A DNA stretch of 64,000 nucleotides, from assembly GCA_937136425.1 (NCBI GenBank), contig CAKZON010000020.1, positions 1 to 64,000 on the forward strand, written 5' to 3'. Source of the DNA: an uncultured Crocinitomix sp. (lineage in GTDB: Bacteria; Bacteroidota; Bacteroidia; Flavobacteriales_D; Crocinitomicaceae). Positions 1 to 8,030 of this stretch are shown in pieces. The translations under genes and the position numbers were made by a program. Every line of letters starts with the position of its first letter. Within the stretch, counting starts at the first letter, position 1. Below the pieces are notes generated by a model that was not told the origin of the DNA, searched no databases, and saw only the letters and a program-made list of their open reading frames with translations.

Positions 1-66
1 CAATGTTCAATGTTCAATGTTCAATGTTCAATGTTCAATGTTCAATGTTCAATGTTCAATGTTCAA
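1..66. repeat. Heptamer tandem repeat (CAATGTT)n
   Basis: The first 66 bases are a perfect tandem array of the 7-mer CAATGTT, a little over nine copies, ending where it breaks into CAATTAAG. The array starts at the window edge, so its full length is unknown. It lies about 90 bases upstream of the tatD start codon and is non-coding as far as can be seen. Arrays of this kind change copy number by slippage. Confidence 0.95.
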
Positions 67-139
67 TTAAGAAAAAATAATATTCCACCCTATCTTTTGA
101 TCATTTCTAATTATTAATTGAAAATTGTTAATTGATAAT

Positions 140-147
140 TACCTTTG
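140..147 (+). promoter_or_regulatory. TAnnTTTG promoter box of tatD
   Basis: TACCTTTG matches the Bacteroidota -7 consensus TAnnTTTG exactly, and a TTG at 118-120 lies 19 bases upstream as a possible -33 element. The box ends five bases before the ATG at 153, so the transcript would start at or very near the start codon. The assignment rests on consensus match and position only. Confidence 0.55.
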
Positions 148-152
148 CGTCC

Positions 153-929
153 ATGAATTTTATTGACACGCACACCCATTTATTTACTGAACAGTTTAAA
201 GAAGATCGCAATGCCGTTGTTGAGCGAGCTATTGCTGCGGGCGTAACAAAAATGTTGTTGCCAAATATTGATTTAGATTCAATTGAACCAATGCATGACC
301 TTGTTAAAGCTTATCCTGAAAATTGTTTTGCAATGATGGGACTTCACCCATGCTCGGTTACAGAAAATTGGGAAGAAGAGTTGGCAGTTATTAAAACCAA
401 CTTAGACCAAAATGACTATTGCGCCGTGGGAGAAATTGGCGTCGATTTATATTGGGACAAATCCACCTTAAAATATCAGGAGGCCGCTTTTGCCCAACAA
501 ATTGAATGGGCTAAAGAAAAAAAATTACCTATAGCTATTCATGTTCGCGAGGCCTTTGAAGAAACGTTAGCCATTGTTGATCAACTTAATGACGCTAACC
601 TTACAGGTGTGTTTCATTGTTTTACAGGTACAATTGAGCAAGCCCAACACATTATAAATTATGGAGGGTTTAAATTAGGACTTGGTGGCGTATTGACATT
701 TAAGAATAGCGGATTAGACAAAGTTATTTCTGAAATTGATTTGAATCACTTAATTTTAGAGACCGATTCGCCATACCTCGCACCAACACCTTTTAGAGGC
801 AAACGAAACGAAAGTGAATACGTAACACGAATTGCAAGTAAGTTAGCCGAGGTAAAAAACACCTCAATCGAAACCATAGCGGAAGTTACAAGCAAAAATG
901 CGCTTGAACTCTTCTCAACGGTAAAATAA
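153..929 (+). CDS. tatD: TatD family metal-dependent hydrolase (DNase)
   Basis: This 258-residue protein is a TatD-type amidohydrolase, a family of cytoplasmic metal-dependent nucleases. The metal-binding HxH pair is at residues 7-9 (DTHTHLF), followed by the GEIGVDLYWD glutamate motif, the later HVRE and FHCFTG histidines, and the C-terminal ETDSPYLAP aspartate motif. Length fits the family (about 255-265). A TTG 21 bases upstream would add seven residues, but the ATG at 153 puts the HxH motif at the usual distance and follows a good promoter box, so it is preferred. The gene is followed on the same strand by an asparaginase after 67 bases. Family assignment is firm; the physiological substrate is not shown by sequence. 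Confidence 0.93.
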   Translation: MNFIDTHTHLFTEQFKEDRNAVVERAIAAGVTKMLLPNIDLDSIEPMHDLVKAYPENCFAMMGLHPCSVTENWEEELAVIKTNLDQNDYCAVGEIGVDLYWDKSTLKYQEAAFAQQIEWAKEKKLPIAIHVREAFEETLAIVDQLNDANLTGVFHCFTGTIEQAQHIINYGGFKLGLGGVLTFKNSGLDKVISEIDLNHLILETDSPYLAPTPFRGKRNESEYVTRIASKLAEVKNTSIETIAEVTSKNALELFSTVK

Positions 930-996
930 ACGATAGTAGCCGTTAACTCAATTTGTCCGTAGTTTTTATTTTATTAATTGTTAATTTGTTTTTGTA

Positions 997-2034
997 ATGC
1001 GAAACCCCAAGGTTCTAATCATTTATACTGGTGGAACGATCGGAATGATAAACGATCCCGAAACCGGAGCCTTAAAACCTTTTGACTTTGAACACTTATA
1101 TAATAGTGTGCCCGAGTTAAAACAGTTTGATTATGAATTGGAAGCTTATTCAATGGACGAACCTATAGATTCGTCCGAGATGAATCCTTCTATATGGGCG
1201 GAGATTGCAACCACGATCTTTGACAAGTATGTTAACTACGACGGTTTTGTCGTTTTACACGGTTCTGACACCATGGCCTACACGGCTTCTGCACTAAGTT
1301 TTATGCTCCAGGGACTCCGAAAACCAGTAATTTTAACTGGTTCTCAACTTCCGATTGGACAAATTAGAACAGATGGCAAGGAAAATATTATAACTGCAAT
1401 TGAAATTGCAGGAATGAAGGACGCCCAAGGAGAAGCAATCGTGCAAGAAGTCGCATTATATTTCGAATATTCACTTTACCGTGGAAATCGATCACAAAAG
1501 ATTAGCGCAGAAAATTTTGAAGCATTTTATAGTGCAAATTATAGAAATTTAGCGGAGGCAGGTGTGCACATTGCCTTTAATCAAGATGCGCTTTACCGAA
1601 CAAAACTACAAGACCTTCAATTAAACACTGATTTTTGTACCGACTTAGCACTGGTAAAATTATTTCCAGGAATGCCAATAGGGTCTATCGCTCCTTTTTT
1701 CGATATTAAGCAAACTAAGGGGGTATTAATAGAAAGCTTTGGAGCAGGAAATTCATTTTCAAATCCAGCTTTTGAAAAATTACTCACAGATTATATTGCT
1801 GCTGGAGGTATTGTATTAAACGTAACACAATGCGTAACAGGAAGTGTAGACTATAGCAAATATGCCACAAGTGCACTCTTTTTAAAAGCAGGAGTAATTG
1901 GAGGAGCAGATATGACCACTGAAGCAGCGCTTACTAAAATGATGTATGTTTTAGGTGAACGAAGCGACTTAACTGCAAAACGACGCCGATTAGAAGAAAA
2001 CTTGTGTGGAGAATTAACAAAAACTGCAACGTAG
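997..2034 (+). CDS. ansA: Type I L-asparaginase
   Basis: The 345-residue product belongs to the asparaginase/glutaminase family and would hydrolyse L-asparagine to aspartate and ammonia. The first catalytic threonine motif is at residues 10-17 (YTGGTIGM) and the second at 88-92 (HGSDT), followed by a GSQLPIG segment and the lysine in TDGKEN. There is no signal peptide, and the length matches cytoplasmic type I enzymes rather than the secreted type II form. It follows tatD after 67 bases and precedes the ExbB-like cluster after 180 bases, so it is probably transcribed alone or with tatD. Confidence in the family is high; the type I call rests on length and lack of a leader. Confidence 0.93.
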   Translation: MRNPKVLIIYTGGTIGMINDPETGALKPFDFEHLYNSVPELKQFDYELEAYSMDEPIDSSEMNPSIWAEIATTIFDKYVNYDGFVVLHGSDTMAYTASALSFMLQGLRKPVILTGSQLPIGQIRTDGKENIITAIEIAGMKDAQGEAIVQEVALYFEYSLYRGNRSQKISAENFEAFYSANYRNLAEAGVHIAFNQDALYRTKLQDLQLNTDFCTDLALVKLFPGMPIGSIAPFFDIKQTKGVLIESFGAGNSFSNPAFEKLLTDYIAAGGIVLNVTQCVTGSVDYSKYATSALFLKAGVIGGADMTTEAALTKMMYVLGERSDLTAKRRRLEENLCGELTKTAT

Positions 2035-2140
2035 ATTAACAAAACGTTAAATATGGTGAACTAAACCACTATTAATTAATATAAATAGCGGGAAATTGCC
2101 AAAAATATTGGACTGAATTAAAATAAATTATAAATTTTTG

Positions 2141-2148
2141 TACTTTAG
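2141..2148 (+). promoter_or_regulatory. Promoter-like box of the exbB/exbD cluster
   Basis: TACTTTAG differs by one base from TAnnTTTG and lies 65 bases upstream of the ExbB-like gene, in an AT-rich 180-base gap. No clear -33 element was seen. It is the best promoter candidate for the following four-gene unit. Confidence 0.35.
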
Positions 2149-2213
2149 CACCTTGCTTTGGTAAACGAAAAAAGAAGCACAACTTTTAAATAAATTTTAT
2201 TAAACAAATAACA

Positions 2214-3050
2214 ATGAAAAAAGTATTAGCATTAGTCGCTTTTGCAGGTTTTATAACCTTTGGAACATCAACAGCAGTGTTGGCTCAGGACGGAGACACA
2301 TTAGTAGATGGAATTGAAGCAGTAGATTCTACTGTAGACGAGGTAGTTGAAGAGATCCCAGAGGCTCCTTTAACAAACGTAGAACAACCTGACACATCAA
2401 AAGCAGAGGAAGGATTTATTCTTTCTACAGAGTTAAAAACACGATTCATTGAGGGTGGTGCTGGATTTATGGGAATTGTACTATTATGTTTGATTTTAGG
2501 TTTAGCCCTAATTATTGAGCGTATTGTATACCTAAACCTAGCGACTACAAATACAAAGAAATTATTAGAAAACATTGAAGATGCTTTAGCTTCAGGTGGT
2601 GTTGACGCTGCAAAAGAAGTTTGCCGTAACACACGTGGGCCAGTTGCTTCAATATTCTATCAAGGTTTAGACCGATCTGACGAAGGAATTGAAATGGTTG
2701 AAAAATCAGTTGTTTCTTACGGAGGAGTTCAAATGGGACTAATGGAAAAAGGAATGTCATGGATTGGATTATTCATTGCCTTGGCTCCAATGTTAGGGTT
2801 CATGGGTACGGTAATCGGGATGATTCAAGCCTTTGATGATATTGCTAATGCAGGTACGATTTCAGCAACAGTAGTTGCAGGTGGTATTAAGGTAGCACTA
2901 TTAACAACAGTATTCGGTTTGATTGTAGCAATTATTCTACAAATCTTTTACAATTACCTATTGGCGAAAATCGATAGTTTAGTAAATGATATGGAAGATG
3001 CTTCAATTTCATTGATTGATGTTTTGATCAAACATAAAGTGTCTGAGTAA
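2214..3050 (+). CDS. MotA/TolQ/ExbB proton-channel family protein
   Basis: This 278-residue protein is the channel-forming partner of ExbD in an inner-membrane motor that couples the proton gradient to periplasmic work. A signal peptide-like N terminus (residues 1-24, ending VLA before Q) is followed by a roughly 50-residue acidic Asp/Glu-rich segment, then three membrane spans near 80-105, 180-205 and 225-247. The loop between the first and second spans and the APMLGFMGTVIGMI segment are typical of the family. Three more genes on the same strand follow with gaps of 55, 8 and 2 bases and include two ExbD proteins, so this is an operon. The acidic periplasmic leader is longer than in classical ExbB. 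No tonB is nearby, so the client is unknown. Confidence 0.9.
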   Translation: MKKVLALVAFAGFITFGTSTAVLAQDGDTLVDGIEAVDSTVDEVVEEIPEAPLTNVEQPDTSKAEEGFILSTELKTRFIEGGAGFMGIVLLCLILGLALIIERIVYLNLATTNTKKLLENIEDALASGGVDAAKEVCRNTRGPVASIFYQGLDRSDEGIEMVEKSVVSYGGVQMGLMEKGMSWIGLFIALAPMLGFMGTVIGMIQAFDDIANAGTISATVVAGGIKVALLTTVFGLIVAIILQIFYNYLLAKIDSLVNDMEDASISLIDVLIKHKVSE

Positions 3051-3105
3051 ATTGCTTTCGAGCATTTCAATTCACTTAGTTTTTAATCAAAAAATTTAAA
3101 TAATT

Positions 3106-3579
3106 ATGGACAGTAAAATAACATCACTCATTATAAATATTGGTGTTGCAATTATTGCAATAACAGGTGTTATCCTTGTGTTTTACGCAATGGGTTATGC
3201 TCCTGAAGAAGATCCAGTTACTGGGCAAGACATTGCTGATACATCTGCTGTATCAAATGTTGTATCATTCTCATTATGGATTCTTTACATCTCACTTGCC
3301 GTAATCGGAATATTCACTATTTACGCTATTATAACGAACCCTAAACGTTTTATTCCTACAGCAATTGGAATTGCAGTTTTTGGAATTTTAGTTTTAATTG
3401 GTATGTCTTTAGTAAATGTAGAAACAACCGGTAAGATTGTTGAACTACCTGAAGCTACAAAAGACAATCTTTTTTATGGTGGTTTAGGAATTAAAACAAC
3501 ATATGTGTTGGTGATTGTTGCAATTGGTTTAATTGCGGCACAGGGAGTAAGAAACTTAGTTGGTTATTTCAGTAAATAA
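3106..3579 (+). CDS. Four-helix membrane protein in the exbB/exbD operon
   Basis: The 157-residue product was not recognised as a named family. It has four strongly hydrophobic spans at about residues 7-29, 52-77, 83-104 and 130-148, with a short acidic loop after the first (PEEDPVTGQD) and another loop before the last. It sits between the ExbB-like gene and the first ExbD gene, only 8 bases before the latter, so it is very likely co-transcribed and may be an accessory subunit of the same complex. That role is inferred from position alone. Confidence 0.75.
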   Translation: MDSKITSLIINIGVAIIAITGVILVFYAMGYAPEEDPVTGQDIADTSAVSNVVSFSLWILYISLAVIGIFTIYAIITNPKRFIPTAIGIAVFGILVLIGMSLVNVETTGKIVELPEATKDNLFYGGLGIKTTYVLVIVAIGLIAAQGVRNLVGYFSK

Positions 3580-3587
3580 ATTGAATT

Positions 3588-4307
3588 ATGGCTAGAAGAG
3601 AAGTTGGAGAAATTAATGCAGGTTCAATGGCAGATATTGCCTTCTTGCTACTAATTTTCTTCTTGGTTACTACAACTATGGAGGTAGATGCTGGTATTGG
3701 GCGTCAGCTTCCATTAAAATTGGATCAACCCATCAATGATGAGCAAATCGATATTAATGAGCGAAACGTGTTGGAAATCATGGCGAACTCAAATGACGAT
3801 TTATTAGTTGAGGGTAAATTCATTGAAATAGATGAGCTTTATGATATTGTAATGGATTTTTACACTGTTAATAAAGTTGCAAAAGACCAAGACGTAAATA
3901 TGCCTAATTACAGTAAAGTGGACGTTAGCACCTGTGCTACTGAAATTTCAAAGTATAAGGAAGCATTGGTAAAAGATCCCGAAAATAAAGTACTTAAGAG
4001 CGAATTAGGTAAATGGGAAACAAAAATGGTTTTATGTCAGAGTTTAGACGAAAAATCATACATGGAAATGAATAAACAAGCAGTAATCCAATTGAAAAAT
4101 CAAGCGGGTACTTCTTATGGTTTATACATTGAAATTCAAAATATCTTAAAGCAAGTTGTTAATGAATTACGTGTTAAGGCATGTGAAGATTTAGACTTCC
4201 CTGATTATTTTGAATTGAGAGAGGATCGTGAAGAGGATCAAGAATACATTGCGAAATTGCGTGTATTGGTTCCTGAGCGAATTATTGAAGCAAAAATTAA
4301 TCGTTAA
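3588..4307 (+). CDS. Enlarged ExbD/TolR-family protein
   Basis: This 239-residue protein begins like ExbD: a short cytoplasmic N terminus, then one membrane span with the conserved aspartate at residue 16 (MADIAFLLLIFFLV). Classical ExbD is about 140 residues; this one carries roughly 100 extra, much of it charged and with three cysteines (in STCATE, VLCQS and KACED). It is a close paralogue of the protein at 4973-5689, sharing NMPNY, TSYGLYIEI and LVPERIIE and all three cysteines. It lies 8 bases after the membrane-protein gene and 2 bases before a normal-length ExbD. The family is clear; the function of the extra periplasmic part is unknown. Confidence 0.88.
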   Translation: MARREVGEINAGSMADIAFLLLIFFLVTTTMEVDAGIGRQLPLKLDQPINDEQIDINERNVLEIMANSNDDLLVEGKFIEIDELYDIVMDFYTVNKVAKDQDVNMPNYSKVDVSTCATEISKYKEALVKDPENKVLKSELGKWETKMVLCQSLDEKSYMEMNKQAVIQLKNQAGTSYGLYIEIQNILKQVVNELRVKACEDLDFPDYFELREDREEDQEYIAKLRVLVPERIIEAKINR

Positions 4308-4309
4308 TT

Positions 4310-4762
4310 ATGTCTAAGTTTAAAAAAGGAGGAAAAAAGGGAATACCAGGTGTAAATACGTCTGCCCTACCTGATATTATTTTCATGCTTTTGTTCTTCT
4401 TCATGGTTGCTACAACAATGAAAGAGGTAGAGTTACAAGTAACTCTTGAAAAACCAGTCGCTAATCAAGCAATTCCAATTGAAGATAAAGACAATGTAGA
4501 TTTCATTTATATTGGATTTCCAATTGATGCAGAAGAAGGAACTGAGCCAAGAATCCAATTGGATGATCGCCTTGCACCAGATTATACTGTTGTAAGTCTT
4601 TGGAAAGAGCAAAAAGCACGTGAAGGTAAAACACCTTTTGATATTGTGACTTCATTAAAAGTAGATGAAAACGTTGGTATGCGTATCGTATCCAATGTAA
4701 AAGAAGAGCTGAGAGACATTGATGCTATTAAAATCAATTACTCTGCCGATCAGACGAAATAA
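4310..4762 (+). CDS. ExbD/TolR-family protein, normal length
   Basis: The 150-residue product has the standard ExbD layout: a basic cytoplasmic start (KFKKGGKKG), one membrane span with the conserved aspartate in LPDIIFMLLFFFMV, and a periplasmic domain of about 100 residues. It starts 2 bases after the enlarged ExbD and ends just before an intrinsic terminator, so it is the last gene of the operon. Having two different ExbD proteins with one ExbB-like protein suggests either a mixed complex or two alternative complexes. Confidence 0.9.
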   Translation: MSKFKKGGKKGIPGVNTSALPDIIFMLLFFFMVATTMKEVELQVTLEKPVANQAIPIEDKDNVDFIYIGFPIDAEEGTEPRIQLDDRLAPDYTVVSLWKEQKAREGKTPFDIVTSLKVDENVGMRIVSNVKEELRDIDAIKINYSADQTK

Positions 4763-4781
4763 GATTATTTAAAAGTTTAAA

Positions 4782-4814
4782 AACCGCAGTACAATTGTAT
4801 TGCGGTTTTTTTTT
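4782..4814 (+). terminator. Intrinsic terminator of the exbB/exbD operon
   Basis: AACCGCA at 4782-4788 pairs with TGCGGTT at 4801-4807, and the inner TACAATTGTA is itself self-complementary, giving a long hairpin followed directly by a run of T. It lies 20 bases after the stop codon of the short ExbD gene. Confidence 0.9.
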
Positions 4815-4819
4815 GCTCT

Positions 4820-4827
4820 TAATTTTG
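4820..4827 (+). promoter_or_regulatory. TAnnTTTG box upstream of the third ExbD gene
   Basis: TAATTTTG is an exact consensus match just after the terminator, about 146 bases upstream of the next ExbD start. With a terminator before it, the downstream gene needs its own promoter, and this is the best candidate seen. The long implied leader keeps confidence low. Confidence 0.35.
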
Positions 4828-4972
4828 CCTTCAATACCTCAATTTATAAATTTTGGTTTACAGATTAATTCTCTCCAATTACCATTCAATCAATCGCTAT
4901 TAAAAACTAGCTAATTGGCTCATTTTTTGAGCCTTAACAGTTGCATTTAAAAACCAAAACAACTGTATTATT

Positions 4973-5689
4973 ATGGCTAGACGTAAAATTGAAGAAATCA
5001 ATGCGGGCTCAATGGCTGATATCGCATTTCTACTACTGATCTTTTTTTTAGTAACCACCACAATGGAGGTGGACGCTGGACTTGGAAAAACACTCCCATT
5101 AAAACTAGACGACCCTCCGATTACCAATCCTCCAGTTCCTGAACGCAATGTGCTTGAAATAAAAGCCAACCTCAACGACAAACTAATGGTAGAACAAGAA
5201 GAAGTTCAAGTGGAAGAATTATACGAAATTGCTTACACCTTTTATACCGCAAACCGAATTAATAACGACGAGAACATTAACATGCCTAATTATAATCCAA
5301 TAACATTAGATCAATGTAATGACCAAATCATAAATTATAAAAACCAATTACAAACCCATCCCGGTGACAAATACCTTAAAAACGAGTTAAATAAATGGCA
5401 AGCTAAACGTGAATTATGCATGGAATCGCCCAATAAATCATACAAAGAAATTGCAAAATCTGCTGTTGTAAAATTTGAAATCCAATCTAAAACCTCCTAT
5501 GGTTTATATATTGAAATTCACAACATTTTAAAAACGGTGGTCAATGATTTACGTGTAGACATGTGCGATAAAATGAAATGGGATGACTACTATGAATTGA
5601 ATGAAAATGATCCAGATGATCAAGCAATTATTAAAAAGCTCAGGATTCTAGTTCCAGAAAGGATTATTGAACCAAAAATAGAATCTTAA
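4973..5689 (+). CDS. Second enlarged ExbD/TolR-family protein (paralogue)
   Basis: This 238-residue protein is a paralogue of the enlarged ExbD at 3588-4307. Both share an almost identical N terminus and membrane span (EINAGSMADIAFLLLIFFLV, conserved aspartate at 16), the three cysteine positions, and the conserved C-terminal half. The differences are spread along the protein, so the duplication is not recent. Terminators lie before (4782-4814) and after (5706-5746), so it forms its own transcription unit and its level can be set apart from the operon. It could be an alternative stator subunit for the same ExbB-like channel; this is inference. Confidence 0.88.
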   Translation: MARRKIEEINAGSMADIAFLLLIFFLVTTTMEVDAGLGKTLPLKLDDPPITNPPVPERNVLEIKANLNDKLMVEQEEVQVEELYEIAYTFYTANRINNDENINMPNYNPITLDQCNDQIINYKNQLQTHPGDKYLKNELNKWQAKRELCMESPNKSYKEIAKSAVVKFEIQSKTSYGLYIEIHNILKTVVNDLRVDMCDKMKWDDYYELNENDPDDQAIIKKLRILVPERIIEPKIES

Positions 5690-5705
5690 TTTCATTAAAA
5701 TTTAG

Positions 5706-5746
5706 ACCATTACTACGGGCAGAAAACCAAGTAATGGTTTTTTTTT
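5706..5746 (+). terminator. Intrinsic terminator after the third ExbD gene
   Basis: ACCATTACT at 5706-5714 pairs with AGTAATGGT at 5730-5738 around a 15-base loop, followed by nine T. It starts 16 bases after the stop codon. Confidence 0.88.
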
Positions 5747-5761
5747 ATACCTTCATTCTTC

Positions 5762-6292
5762 ATGAATCGCGCACATCTACTCCCCACTCTTTTTTATAGT
5801 ATAATTTCTTTGATTTTTTATAGTTGCTCAGAAAATGAGGCTATTGAAAACCAATCGAATACTGACCAATTCCCACAAGACAAAACAGAAAGTCCTTTTC
5901 CTGATTTTTCTAACTTCCCGCGGGATCAATTCAAAACAATTTGCTTAGGGGAAACCAATGACAATTTAAAAATAAAAATTGGTAATATGCCTGTTGAAGT
6001 GATTGCAGAAGAAGAAGTGTCTTATTTTCACTTTCCAGCGGATTCAACAGAGCTTATTTTGCCTGGAGATCAAACTCTAACTGAATTTAAAATCTTTTTA
6101 AAAAGCCGCGCATACCTTCAAAGCTCTCTACAATTTAAAGAATTCTTAGGCGAAACAGCTCATGAAATTGTAACTGATGATCAATTTCCAGTATACCATT
6201 ATAAAACCGATAAAATTGACTTCAAATTGACCTATTTTGAACAGCCAACATTTATAAGAATGCACTTTATTTTAGTTAAAAGCCATCCATAA
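5762..6292 (+). CDS. Putative lipoprotein of unknown function
   Basis: The 176-residue product has a hydrophobic N terminus ending in a cysteine at residue 22 (IFYSCSEN), which resembles a lipoprotein signal although the lipobox is loose. The mature part is acidic and shows no recognised domain. It starts 16 bases after the ExbD terminator, so its promoter would overlap that terminator. The next gene, a bestrophin, follows after 70 bases on the same strand. Confidence 0.65.
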   Translation: MNRAHLLPTLFYSIISLIFYSCSENEAIENQSNTDQFPQDKTESPFPDFSNFPRDQFKTICLGETNDNLKIKIGNMPVEVIAEEEVSYFHFPADSTELILPGDQTLTEFKIFLKSRAYLQSSLQFKEFLGETAHEIVTDDQFPVYHYKTDKIDFKLTYFEQPTFIRMHFILVKSHP

Positions 6293-6362
6293 ATGAACCA
6301 ACAACGGTTCTAAAATGTTAATTTTAAAAGTTCCCGCGCTATTTTTAATATAAATCAACACC

Positions 6363-7385
6363 ATGTACGTACAAAGAGTCTTTAATCCAATTAGGATTTT
6401 AATGTTTTCTGTAAAACCAGTCATTATTTTCGCAGCATATGCTTCTATTATTGCTTCATTGTACGCCTATTGTGAATTTCATTGGTTGAAAATTCCTTGG
6501 GTGCCTCTTGCATCAGTTGGTGTTGCAGTAGCCTTTTATATTGGGTTTAAAAACAACTCTGCTTACGATCGAACTTGGGAAGCTAGAAAAATTTGGGGAG
6601 GAATTGTTAATTCCTCTAGAAGTTGGGGCAGCATGGTAAGCGGATTTATCACCAACGAATTTACTGAAACTAATTTCACCGAAACAGAGCTAGCAGAGCA
6701 TAAAAGAAGATTAATATACCGACATATTGCTTGGACGTATCGATTAAAAAGGCAATTACGCGTTTTAAAACCATGGGAACATGATGCTAACTTGAATCGT
6801 AGATACAGAAAATATATTGAAGAATTGTTTCCAACAGATGATCCTGAAACAGAACTCAAACTATTTTTAGCTGACGAAGAAGTGCAAAACATACTTAACA
6901 AAAAAAATGCATGCACACAGCTTATTCATCAGCAAACACAAGACCTTAAAGAACTAAAAGCACTTAAGCTTATTGATGATTTCCGACACATGGAATTACA
7001 AGGTTTGCTAACTGAATTTTACACATTACAAGGTAAATGCGAGCGTATTAAAAACTTCCCATTACCAAGACAATATGCTTCGTTAAGCATCTATTTCGTA
7101 TATATTTTCATATTGCTTTTACCATTAGGACTTCTTGGCGCTTTTGATGCTGTAGAATTACCAACTTATATGATTTGGGGAGTAGTTCCTTTCACCGCTT
7201 TAATTGGGTGGGTATTTTGGATGATGGAAGGCATAGGAGACTATGCCGAGAACCCATTTGAAAATCTTGCTTTTGACATTCCAATGACATCCTTAACTCG
7301 CACAATAGAAATAGACTTAAGAGAAATGCTAGGCGAAACGGAATTACCGCCAGCAATTACTCCAAAGGACGGTTTTGTTATTTAG
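6363..7385 (+). CDS. Bestrophin family anion channel
   Basis: This 340-residue membrane protein belongs to the bestrophin (UPF0187) family, pentameric channels that conduct ions such as chloride or bicarbonate in characterised members. It shows the family segment FKNNSAYDRTWEARKIW near residues 62-78, two N-terminal spans, a long helical middle part, IKNFPLPRQYA before two further spans, and a GDYAENPFE motif near the C terminus. A second, clearly related copy is at 12120-13154. The next gene, 48 bases downstream on the same strand, is a gamma-carbonic anhydrase, which makes bicarbonate a plausible substrate here. Family is firm; ion selectivity cannot be read from the sequence. Confidence 0.9.
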   Translation: MYVQRVFNPIRILMFSVKPVIIFAAYASIIASLYAYCEFHWLKIPWVPLASVGVAVAFYIGFKNNSAYDRTWEARKIWGGIVNSSRSWGSMVSGFITNEFTETNFTETELAEHKRRLIYRHIAWTYRLKRQLRVLKPWEHDANLNRRYRKYIEELFPTDDPETELKLFLADEEVQNILNKKNACTQLIHQQTQDLKELKALKLIDDFRHMELQGLLTEFYTLQGKCERIKNFPLPRQYASLSIYFVYIFILLLPLGLLGAFDAVELPTYMIWGVVPFTALIGWVFWMMEGIGDYAENPFENLAFDIPMTSLTRTIEIDLREMLGETELPPAITPKDGFVI

Positions 7386-7433
7386 CCAATAATCAATACT
7401 ATTTAACAACAACAAATAATAAAAAATACAACC

Positions 7434-7961
7434 ATGGCATTAATCAAATCTTGCAGAAATAATACTCCTAAAATACCATCAACCTGCTGGCTGGCCGAAA
7501 ACGCTACAATAGTTGGAGATGTAAATATGGGCGAAAATTGCTCGGTATGGTTTAATGCCGTAATTCGTGGTGATGTAAACACCATCTCAATGGGTGATAA
7601 TGTAAATATTCAGGATGGTGCAGTAATTCATTGCACATATGAGAAAACTAAAACAACCTTAGGCAATAATGTTTCTGTAGGTCACAATGCCTTAGTGCAT
7701 GGCTGCACGGTTGCTAACAACGTGTTAATCGGAATGGGGTCTATTGTCATGGATAATTGCGTTATTGAAGAAAACTGCATAATTGCTGCAGGTGCAGTTC
7801 TATTAGAAGGCACACACGTTAAATCAGGTTCAATTTGGGCAGGTGTGCCTGCCAAAAAAGTAAAAGATTTAAGTCCTGAAATGTTTAAAGGTGAAGTAAT
7901 GCGAATAGCAAAAAATTACCGCATGTATGCTTCTTGGTTTGAAGTTGATAACGAAAAATAA
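7434..7961 (+). CDS. Gamma-class carbonic anhydrase family protein
   Basis: The 175-residue product is a left-handed beta-helix protein of the gamma-carbonic anhydrase/YrdA type, built from hexapeptide repeats through residues 20-140. The three zinc-ligand histidines are all present at 66, 84 and 89, with the last pair five apart as in the family, and the conserved Arg45 and the Gln60-Asp61 pair are kept. This supports real reversible CO2 hydration, although many family members have low or no measured activity. No signal peptide is seen, so it should be cytoplasmic. It follows a bestrophin channel gene after 48 bases and precedes an AarF-type kinase after 69 bases. Confidence 0.88.
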   Translation: MALIKSCRNNTPKIPSTCWLAENATIVGDVNMGENCSVWFNAVIRGDVNTISMGDNVNIQDGAVIHCTYEKTKTTLGNNVSVGHNALVHGCTVANNVLIGMGSIVMDNCVIEENCIIAAGAVLLEGTHVKSGSIWAGVPAKKVKDLSPEMFKGEVMRIAKNYRMYASWFEVDNEK

Positions 7962-8030
7962 ACGCAATTAATCACCGTTTTAATTAGAGACTTTATACCT
8001 TTAACATATTGACCTATAATTGGATTTGCA

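Noticed and set aside
1-66. Possible CRISPR array
   Set aside because: The unit is a contiguous 7-mer with no spacers, so it is a simple tandem repeat.
132-152. TTG start for TatD
   Set aside because: It overlaps the promoter box, and the ATG at 153 gives the family-typical N terminus.
2285-2760. Antisense open frames within the ExbB-like gene
   Set aside because: They lie entirely inside a clear coding gene and have no homology-like features; similar shadow frames within other genes were left out.
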